Assembly (NCBI GenBank): GCA_028696755.1
Contig: JAQVGK010000041.1
Span: forward strand, 1-12,575
Direction of reading: 5' to 3'
DNA: 12,575 bases
DNA from: Bacteroidales bacterium
GTDB taxonomy: Bacteria > Bacteroidota > Bacteroidia > Bacteroidales > ML635J-15
The stretch's first letter is position 1; the number at the start of each line of letters is the position of its first letter. Under the pieces are notes generated by a model. That model did no database searches. It was not told where the DNA came from and saw nothing but the letters and a program-made list of their open reading frames with translations. Of the stretch, positions 5,609-11,236 are shown piece by piece. The translations under genes and the position numbers were made by a program.

Positions 5609-8026
5609 TTATTTTTTACAAGCGTCGCAATACATCTGTTTTACTCGAGTGTTAACAAAAGTCTGTACAGATAATTTATCGTCGTTGAACAGTTTACAGA
5701 AAAAGTCCTGATCCATTTTCTTAACCCTTTCGAGTGCATAGACATAGTTGTTCGAATGAACCTTATAGTCTACCTTAGAACAAACAGTAACGTATGTTGA
5801 AAGGAGCACGAATGGAATATTTTCATCTTCTATCCATGGTTCTAATAATTTAACTGCATAATCATAATCAGCATGATTGATAAATACGCTGGCTAGTTTT
5901 AGCGAGTTTTGCCATGTTAATTCATCGAATTTGATAATCTCTTTTATTTTTGTCATGCTCTTTACAACAACAGGATGATCATATCCGAGAGAATCTTTAT
6001 AAATATCCATAATTTGATATTGCAACTCAATATTTAGAAGGTCAACTAGATCAACTCTAATTGGAGTGTTATACATTTTGTCAATTCTGGTTTGCAAGCC
6101 AGTTTGAGTTTTTTCATTCTCAAGATCAGTAATCAATACCTCACAAAGAACATCATTAAAATCAACATAAATATTAGTTGCATCAAGTTTGTTTAGATCG
6201 TCAATTTTCTCTAAATAGTCTTCGTCCAAAGCATCCATGTTTACAAACTGGGTTAACCAAATTTTATTCATATTTAGTCCAACATAATCTTTACCCTGAG
6301 GAATTCTCATATCAGAAACAGCCTTTTCATTGTATCTACCTTCGACAACCCTCTTAAGAATATATTTCTGAATCGACAGAGCATAATTAAGTTTACCAGC
6401 TTCAACAGCCTTATTAAACTGGTCAACAACATAACGTTGTTCTTTTTCGCCATCAATATCATAAGTAATCCAAATTGTAACATCGGCATAACGATGATTT
6501 GCAAGAAGGAATTCCATTTCTTTAGCTCTACCATTTACATAAGCAACAGCTTCCTCGAGTTGCATTTCACAAACAGCATCATATATTGTTCCTTTACAAT
6601 CAGCCTGAAGATCCTTTAAGTTAGGAGCTGTAACAATTGAGTCAACAATGCTAGCGTTTTGATTTTCTTCCAACGCTTGAACAATACTTTGAGCTCTTTT
6701 CTTCTGTAGCACTGCATTTTCAGCAATAGAACCTTCAAGTGATGAAAAAGCCTCAATAAAAATCTGATTAATAATAAAATCTGGTTCGTTAAGTGCCGCG
6801 ATTACAGGAACCATATCTTCGGGCTTGTAATTAAACTTACCTTGTTCGAATGGAATTCTAAAATTTAGCTCAGTAGAAGTAGAGGTCGGAGCGTATTCTG
6901 GAACACCTGCTGGCAACAAAGTATCAGGCATTAGTCCAATTTTAGGAACAAAATCGTGAATTTTCTTATCAACCCAAGATTGAGGAATATTATGACAAAC
7001 AGATTTTTCTTTAATAATCATAAGGTTCAACTCGACATCCTCTGGTTTAAACTCAAGAGGCAATTCGCCAAGAACAACCTCTAGCTTTGTAACTTTATTC
7101 TTTTTACCTTCGCCTGGAGCAATATTGTTTTTGTACAGTTTTTTAGCATACACCCTTTTTGTCATGTAGCCGATATTAACTCTTGAATAGTCAGCAATAT
7201 TTTGACTTTTACACTTGTCGAACTGATCTTTCTGAACAATATCAACAGCGATACCATCCTTACTGGCTTTGATAAAACGTCTGAATTTCTTTAAATCGTT
7301 ATATTTAAAAACGATTTCGCCATTATCATTAATTGAGAGTCCATCTTGAAGGTCAACAATATCTGGCATTTTTCGGGTAGTTTTCTTACAAATTTTGTCG
7401 TTATAAGGTTTTAACCCATATTTTTTTGTTGTCACAGGAACAGCCAATTCACCTTCCGAACCCATTGAAGGAGCAAAAGATGCATAATTTCCGAGATACA
7501 TCGAAACAAACACCTTTTTCTGAGTTGCATCAAGTTTGCCACTTACACCTGCAAAGAAGTATTTCTGTGAGAACAAATCTTTAGAATATTTTCCGGTTTT
7601 CCATCTTTCAAAAACCTGATCTGCTAAAGATTCATACGAAATGTATTCGTTTGACACACGGATTGTGATACGACCAACAACTTCGGCTCCAATTCCTGAT
7701 CCACCAACTGCCATTAGTCTGTCACGAACAGTTTTGTAACCACCAGGGCCTTCCAAACTTGCATCTTCGTCTTCCGACATCATAATTGCATGCTCACGGG
7801 CTGGTTTAACAAAAAATTCATGAGCTTCGTAGCCTTCAAGGCCAAGAGAGTCCATATAAGTATTGATTTTATAAATCAACACATCCTGAAATAATTTCTC
7901 GTTAAAAGCAGCTGGATTAATTGGGTCCGTACTCATCACATTCCCTTCCATAAACGTCTTTTGAGCCTGCACATTTAGTGTCACAGCAAGCATTAAAATC
8001 GCAGAAATAGTAAAAAACTTTTTCAT
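5609..8026 (-). CDS. Secreted protein with CAP/SCP-like N-terminal domain, OmpA-like middle domain and C-terminal CxxC tail
   Basis: I do not recognise this 805-residue protein as a named gene. A signal peptide ends NVQA|Q at residue 21. Residues about 45-180 look like a CAP/SCP (CRISP, antigen 5, PR-1) domain: AREHAIMM, GGYKTVRDRLMAVG, an AE in place of the usual GE(N), then SYESLADQVFERW and YFFAGVSG...VFVSMYLGNY. The second canonical histidine region (SPGHR in many bacterial members) reads KTGKYSKDL, so the cleft residues are altered. Residues about 386-525 resemble an OmpA C-terminal peptidoglycan-binding-like domain (IEAFSSLEGS, then LQKKRAQSIVQAL, then ADVTIWITYDI) with an insertion of about 60 residues. 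The rest is helical and TPR-like (YDYAVKLLEPW), ending CDACKK. It is probably periplasmic or cell-envelope associated. It has its own terminator and is probably monocistronic. Domain assignments are by eye. Confidence 0.75.
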   Translation of the reverse strand: MKKFFTISAILMLAVTLNVQAQKTFMEGNVMSTDPINPAAFNEKLFQDVLIYKINTYMDSLGLEGYEAHEFFVKPAREHAIMMSEDEDASLEGPGGYKTVRDRLMAVGGSGIGAEVVGRITIRVSNEYISYESLADQVFERWKTGKYSKDLFSQKYFFAGVSGKLDATQKKVFVSMYLGNYASFAPSMGSEGELAVPVTTKKYGLKPYNDKICKKTTRKMPDIVDLQDGLSINDNGEIVFKYNDLKKFRRFIKASKDGIAVDIVQKDQFDKCKSQNIADYSRVNIGYMTKRVYAKKLYKNNIAPGEGKKNKVTKLEVVLGELPLEFKPEDVELNLMIIKEKSVCHNIPQSWVDKKIHDFVPKIGLMPDTLLPAGVPEYAPTSTSTELNFRIPFEQGKFNYKPEDMVPVIAALNEPDFIINQIFIEAFSSLEGSIAENAVLQKKRAQSIVQALEENQNASIVDSIVTAPNLKDLQADCKGTIYDAVCEMQLEEAVAYVNGRAKEMEFLLANHRYADVTIWITYDIDGEKEQRYVVDQFNKAVEAGKLNYALSIQKYILKRVVEGRYNEKAVSDMRIPQGKDYVGLNMNKIWLTQFVNMDALDEDYLEKIDDLNKLDATNIYVDFNDVLCEVLITDLENEKTQTGLQTRIDKMYNTPIRVDLVDLLNIELQYQIMDIYKDSLGYDHPVVVKSMTKIKEIIKFDELTWQNSLKLASVFINHADYDYAVKLLEPWIEDENIPFVLLSTYVTVCSKVDYKVHSNNYVYALERVKKMDQDFFCKLFNDDKLSVQTFVNTRVKQMYCDACKK

Positions 8027-8051
8027 TTACGGTAATCTATTTGGTTAATAT

Positions 8052-8059
8052 TATTTTTG
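8052..8059 (+). promoter_or_regulatory. Candidate -7 promoter element (TATTTTTG) for hslR operon
   Basis: TATTTTTG matches TAnnTTTG exactly and lies 68 bases before the hslR-like start codon, in the 101-bp gap shared with the divergent 805-residue gene. No TTTG is seen at the usual -33 spacing; a TTTG at 8040-8043 is too close. No comparable element was found on the minus strand for the divergent gene, only one-mismatch candidates. Confidence 0.35.
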
Positions 8060-8127
8060 CCTAAAAATAATAATTATCTTTAATTCAAAAAAATTAATTT
8101 GAATTTGCTATTAACATGTTATAAACC

Positions 8128-8508
8128 ATGACACAGAATGTGAGAATTGACAAGTATTTGTGGGCTGTAAGAATCTTTAAAACAAGAAATCTTGCTACCG
8201 AAGAATGTAAAAAAGCACATGTTATCATAAGTGATGTGGCAGTAAAACCATCGCGTATTGTTAAACAAGGAGAAACAATTCTTGTTAAATTCCCGCCAAT
8301 CATCAGGTCGTTTGTGGTTGATGGCATAATTGAAAAAAGAGTTTCGGCGGCACTTGCAAAAACTTTTGTAACAGAAACCACTCCCGAATCGGAGTTTGAA
8401 AAACTTAAACTTGCGCACAACAACTTTGTGCAACGTGATCGGGGCACAGGACGTCCCACAAAAAAAGAAAGAAGACTTATTGATAAAATACAAGGAGAAA
8501 CATTATGA
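8128..8508 (+). CDS. hslR: Hsp15-like S4-domain RNA-binding protein
   Basis: This 126-residue cytosolic protein has an N-terminal S4 RNA-binding domain (residues about 5-65) starting VRIDKYLWAVRIFKTR and including AVKPSRIVKQGETI. A C-terminal lysine/arginine tail contains GRPTKKERR (108-116). This is the layout of HslR/Hsp15, which in E. coli binds free 50S subunits carrying stalled peptidyl-tRNA and helps recycle them. The usual N-G after the second strand is replaced by SDVAV, a minor difference. The ATG at 8128 gives the normal family length. The stop codon overlaps the next start (ATGA at 8505-8508), implying translational coupling with the DUF4924-like gene. The exact ribosomal function in Bacteroidota is inferred from the family. 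Confidence 0.9.
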   Translation: MTQNVRIDKYLWAVRIFKTRNLATEECKKAHVIISDVAVKPSRIVKQGETILVKFPPIIRSFVVDGIIEKRVSAALAKTFVTETTPESEFEKLKLAHNNFVQRDRGTGRPTKKERRLIDKIQGETL

Positions 8509-9032
8509 TAATTGCAGAACAGAAACGTAAGGAAAACATAATTGAGTACATTTTGTACATTCGCCAGGTACAAGATATTATTAGAATGACCAATTACAAC
8601 ATTGACAAAATTGATGAATTAGTGATCAGTAAATTTAGTCTTGGCGAAAAAATCAGAGATAAAATTAAAAACTGGTATAGCGATTTAATCATCATGATGA
8701 AGAATGAGAACTGTGAAAAAGAAGGTGATTTCGCGTTTATTTCAGATTTAATCAAACAGCTAGATGTTTTAAATCACGAATTATTAAACGAAAAGGATTC
8801 GCACAAACATTCGGAACTATACCGCTGGGCAAAACCAAACATTGAAGAGTTTAAGAAACTAAATGGAAAACCCAATGCATCCGACACATTGATTTGTATT
8901 GATGCGCTTCACAGTCTTTTACTGCTTAGAATGAAAAAACAACCTGTGTCCGAAGAAACTATGCAAGCTATGCAAACTTTTAGCAATTTGATGGCAAATC
9001 TTGCTTTGCATTTTAGGGAAAGAGGATTGTAG
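8505..9032 (+). CDS. DUF4924 family protein (function unknown)
   Basis: The 175-residue product has no signal peptide and looks like a cytosolic, mainly alpha-helical protein. Its opening MIIAEQKRKENIIEYILYI matches my memory of the Bacteroidota DUF4924 family, which has no assigned function. Other features are a charged central part with SELYRWAKPNIEEF, then ASDTLICIDALHSLLLLRMK, and a C-terminal helix MANLALHFRERGL. It overlaps the hslR-like gene by 4 bp (ATGA), so the two are translated from one message. A link to RNA or ribosome recycling is only guilt by association. No clear intrinsic terminator with a T-run follows; an extended imperfect inverted repeat begins 13 bases after the stop. 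Confidence 0.75.
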   Translation: MIIAEQKRKENIIEYILYIRQVQDIIRMTNYNIDKIDELVISKFSLGEKIRDKIKNWYSDLIIMMKNENCEKEGDFAFISDLIKQLDVLNHELLNEKDSHKHSELYRWAKPNIEEFKKLNGKPNASDTLICIDALHSLLLLRMKKQPVSEETMQAMQTFSNLMANLALHFRERGL

Positions 9033-9044
9033 GAAGTGAAGATC

Positions 9045-9148
9045 GGTGGCTTCGAGACATTTTGTTAATTGTGTTTTTGATTGAGACTAGTGATTGCAGA
9101 GAATTGCTCATCAATGGAACTCGAACAACAACAAAACCCTCAGCCACC
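9045..9148. repeat. Nested imperfect inverted repeat, possible structured RNA or terminator-like element
   Basis: GGTGGCT (9045-9051) pairs with AGCCACC (9142-9148). Inside these, TTTTGTT (9060-9066) pairs with AACAAAA (9130-9136), and TTGATTGAG (9077-9085) pairs with CTCATCAA (9107-9114) with one bulged base. The three helices are nested in the right order, separated by internal loops. No T-run follows, so it is not a standard intrinsic terminator. Stability was not calculated and the inner helices are AT-rich. Confidence 0.3.
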
Positions 9149-9213
9149 TTCCGGTATGTTGGTTGTCGGTAGCTGACTACAAAGTCTTGGCTGTTTTAGC
9201 TGGAATACTGGAA

Positions 9214-9234
9214 CGGTAAGCGGTAAGCGGTGTG
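9214..9234 (+). repeat. Short heptamer repeat CGGTAAG x2 plus degenerate third copy
   Basis: CGGTAAG occurs at 9214-9220 and 9221-9227, followed by CGGTGTG at 9228-9234. The unit differs by one base from CGGTAAT, which is the minus-strand reading of the CCGATTA array 100 bp downstream. This makes it a related heptamer cluster in opposite orientation. Confidence 0.75.
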
Positions 9235-9298
9235 TCGTTAAGCGCTGGAATATTGCTAAAATATGGCTGTTTTATTCGGCATTCTGGAGTTGCAATTA

Positions 9299-9310
9299 GT
9301 AATCGATTAC
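9299..9310. repeat. 12-bp perfect palindrome GTAATCGATTAC
   Basis: The sequence equals its own reverse complement. Its two halves match the heptamer unit in the two orientations (TAATCG and CGATTA), so it marks a junction between them. It could also be a dimeric protein-binding site, but nothing else supports that. Confidence 0.6.
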
Positions 9311-9331
9311 CAACCACCGACCATCGACCGA

Positions 9332-9380
9332 CCGATTACCGATTACCGATTACCGATTACCGATTACCGATTACCGATTA
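9332..9380. repeat. Tandem array of seven exact CCGATTA heptamers
   Basis: Seven uninterrupted, identical 7-bp units begin at 9332, 9339, 9346, 9353, 9360, 9367 and 9374. Degenerate copies (CCGACCA, TCGACCG) precede them at 9317-9330. The last unit supplies the stop codon of the gldB-like gene (minus-strand TAA at 9380-9378). Because the stop is at the array's edge, changes in copy number would alter only the 3' untranslated region and not the protein. Confidence 0.95.
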
Positions 9381-10415
9381 CTTATACTTAGGATCGTAAC
9401 CCGACAAATTTAAAATCTTCTGATAATCTTTTTCGGCCATAAGCTCTGGCAAGCTCACATCATTGTTCTTCATATAGGCTAAAACTATTTGCAAACCAAT
9501 CCAGTTTCCAGCTCGGGGCGGACTATCTGGACCAAATTGTGCAGTAAAAGGGGCAGATTCGGTAAATTTTCTAATCGTTAGCAACTCGGTAACAAACAAA
9601 AGCTTGTTTTCTATCATTGCTGTCCACATATCGCGCTCGAACTGCTCGCAAAATGCTAATTGTGAATCTGAGTATTTATTTATTCTTGCTCGATCAAAAT
9701 CGGGAAACATCGCATAAAGGAAATATAACTTGCGTCCGTTATAAATCATATACTCCATTAGATTTTCAGTTTTCGGCTCAAAAGGATATTCGGCATCTGC
9801 CCAGGCAGTTAAAACATCTATGGCAATCTGCTCGGGAACCATTTCGCTAAGCGAATAACTAGGAATTTCGAGCATCTCGTAAAGTTTACATTCAGCGCCT
9901 AAATACTTATCTAATCCAACACCAATAAATCCATCGGTAATAACAACAGAATGGTTAAACCCTGCAACAAAACTTACAACTCTTGGAATTTCCGCATCAG
10001 GAAAATAATATTTCAAATGCTTAAACCCATTGGTTAAATCATCATCAATATCTTCTGTTGATTTATATTTATTTGCAACTTCGACACTTGCCTGCACAAC
10101 CGAATAATCGTTTAGAAAAGTATTTACATACATAAGATAGGATGCACTCTCGGGTCCACCAATACCAATAATATCGTAATTATAAACTTCGAAAAACAAT
10201 CCATATTTTTTCTGCAATTGTTCGATCTTCTCGTAAGCATTTCCACTTTTCGATAGCTCAGCAAACTCTTTGTCAAATCTTTCGAGCTTTACTTCAACAT
10301 CAATATCCGAAACATCAACATCAAATCCATCGCCCCTGCTAAAATACCAAATTGCGAACACCACAATGCCAACAATAACAAGAGCCGACAAAATGTATAT
10401 TAAATTCTTTTTCAT
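9378..10415 (-). CDS. gldB: GldB-like gliding motility / T9SS-associated protein
   Basis: From ATG 10415 this is a 345-residue protein with a short basic start (MKKN), one strong hydrophobic segment (residues about 5-24) and an extracytoplasmic remainder. The core matches the GldB family as I know it: VKLERFDKEFAEL near the N terminus, LKYYFPDAEIPRVVSFVAGFN, then DGFIGVGLDKYLG, and MVPEQIAIDVL. GldB is required for gliding in Flavobacterium johnsoniae, where it is a lipoprotein; homologues occur in many T9SS-bearing Bacteroidota, including non-gliders. The frame continues upstream to a TTG at 10454, but ATG 10415 gives a normal signal/anchor start. No cysteine lies near the hydrophobic segment, so this copy appears membrane-anchored and not lipidated. 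It is divergent from the beta-barrel gene and close to nadE, a neighbourhood I recall for gldB in other Bacteroidota. Confidence 0.85.
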   Translation of the reverse strand: MKKNLIYILSALVIVGIVVFAIWYFSRGDGFDVDVSDIDVEVKLERFDKEFAELSKSGNAYEKIEQLQKKYGLFFEVYNYDIIGIGGPESASYLMYVNTFLNDYSVVQASVEVANKYKSTEDIDDDLTNGFKHLKYYFPDAEIPRVVSFVAGFNHSVVITDGFIGVGLDKYLGAECKLYEMLEIPSYSLSEMVPEQIAIDVLTAWADAEYPFEPKTENLMEYMIYNGRKLYFLYAMFPDFDRARINKYSDSQLAFCEQFERDMWTAMIENKLLFVTELLTIRKFTESAPFTAQFGPDSPPRAGNWIGLQIVLAYMKNNDVSLPELMAEKDYQKILNLSGYDPKYK

Positions 10416-10441
10416 AATTACCGATGTGTGAAAAATATTAT

Positions 10442-10449
10442 TATTTTTG
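10442..10449 (+). promoter_or_regulatory. Candidate -7 promoter element (TATTTTTG) for beta-barrel gene
   Basis: TATTTTTG matches TAnnTTTG and lies 36 bases upstream of the ATG at 10486, in the 70-bp gap shared with the divergent gldB-like gene. No TTTG is evident at the -33 position. The minus-strand promoter of the gldB-like gene is not clear; TATTTTTC at one mismatch is the nearest. Confidence 0.4.
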
Positions 10450-10485
10450 TACAAATAAACATTACTAATTTAAAACCATAAAAAT

Positions 10486-11175
10486 ATGAAAAAAATTATT
10501 GTTTGCATAGTAGCATTAGTGTTAGCAGGAAATATTTTCGCTCAAAAAGTATCAGGTGGACTATTTTTCGGGCCAACAATGTCGTGGATGAGCAGTGATA
10601 GCAAGACTGTTGACACAAAAGGAATGAAGTTAGGATACAACTTTGGTGCACTCTTGGATATAAATTTAATTGACAATTTCGCAATTTCTACTGGAATTCA
10701 GTTTAATAAAATGGGTGGTGACATTAAATTTGTTAATGGTGCATATAACGTTACACCTGATGAAGGTTCACCATACGACACTCTTGTTGCTGGAAGTTCA
10801 ATAAATTACAACTTAAATTATTTGGCTATTCCTTTTGGATTTAAAGGAAAAACAAACGAAATCGGCTATTTAACTTATTTCTTAAAAGCTGGAGTTACAC
10901 CATTAATTAATATAAAAACTCTTGGAACAATCGGAACTGATGAAAACATTTTACTTAGCGACGAAATCAAACTCTTCAATATGGGTTGGCATTTAGGCGG
11001 TGGAGCCGAGTATTCTCTTTCTGGCAATACAAGAGTTTTGTTCGAAGTAATTTACACAGGTGGTTTATTTGATGTTGACAACACAAGCGTTTTCACCACT
11101 GCGGCTATGGATCAGAAATCAGATCCAAAAGTTGCACTTAGCGACATTCACCTTAAAGTCGGAATTTTATTCTAA
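10486..11175 (+). CDS. Outer-membrane beta-barrel protein (PorT-like/OMP_b-brl_2 family)
   Basis: The 229-residue protein has a signal peptide (MKKIIVCIVALVLAGNIFA, cleavage before Gln20) and a mature part of alternating strands typical of small outer-membrane barrels. Diagnostic segments are GLFFGPTMSW near the mature N terminus, GYNFGALLDINLIDNFAISTG, LNYLAIPFGFKGK (the family's NYLEIP-like strand) and a terminal strand ending in phenylalanine (HLKVGILF), as expected for BAM-inserted barrels. This fold includes PorT of the T9SS, but the family is large and most members have no known role, so a T9SS function is only suggested by the adjacent gldB-like gene. It has its own -7 element and is followed by an intrinsic terminator, so it is probably monocistronic. 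Confidence 0.85.
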   Translation: MKKIIVCIVALVLAGNIFAQKVSGGLFFGPTMSWMSSDSKTVDTKGMKLGYNFGALLDINLIDNFAISTGIQFNKMGGDIKFVNGAYNVTPDEGSPYDTLVAGSSINYNLNYLAIPFGFKGKTNEIGYLTYFLKAGVTPLINIKTLGTIGTDENILLSDEIKLFNMGWHLGGGAEYSLSGNTRVLFEVIYTGGLFDVDNTSVFTTAAMDQKSDPKVALSDIHLKVGILF

Positions 11176-11197
11176 AATTATTTTGTTTAAAATATTT

Positions 11198-11225
11198 ACC
11201 CGGCTCTAATACAGTCGGGTTTTTT
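11198..11225 (+). terminator. Intrinsic terminator between beta-barrel gene and nadE
   Basis: ACCCGGCT (11198-11205) and AGTCGGGT (11213-11220) form an 8-bp GC-rich stem with one G-T wobble and a seven-base loop, followed by six Ts (11220-11225). It ends 11 bases before the nadE start codon, so nadE expression must depend on readthrough or on a promoter overlapping this structure. Confidence 0.8.
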
Positions 11226-11236
11226 AATTCAGTTAT

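Larger units (their letters stand above)
9033..9377. other. Non-coding intergenic region rich in short direct and inverted repeats
   Basis: These 345 bases lie between convergent genes (DUF4924-like and gldB-like), and I found no convincing coding frame. From left to right they hold a nested imperfect inverted repeat (9045-9148), two pairs of dispersed direct repeats (TGGCTGTTTTA at 9188 and 9264; GCTGGAATA at 9199 and 9244), CGGTAAG heptamers (9214-9234), a 12-bp palindrome (9299-9310), degenerate CCGA-rich units (9317-9331) and the CCGATTA array. The base composition is less AT-rich than the neighbouring intergenic DNA. It could be a decayed repeat element or a transcript-end structure; no transposase remnant is visible. 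Confidence 0.7.

Noticed and set aside
6307..6619. Frames of 75 and 60 codons inside the 805-residue gene
   Set aside because: Both are out of frame with, or antisense to, one continuous long gene carrying a signal peptide and recognisable domains.
8094..8573. Minus-strand open frames of 159 and 124 codons opposite the hslR-like gene
   Set aside because: They lie antisense to a well-supported S4-domain gene, are rich in Cys, Phe and Ser as expected of an antisense shadow, and show no known domain.
9332..9380. CCGATTA array as a CRISPR array or as a plasmid/replication iteron cluster
   Set aside because: The units are 7 bp with no spacers, so it is not CRISPR, and no replication initiator, DnaA box cluster or partition gene is nearby to support an origin.
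10416..10454. TTG 10454 as the start of the GldB-like protein
   Set aside because: It adds 13 polar residues before a normal MKKN-type export signal and crosses into the divergent promoter region.
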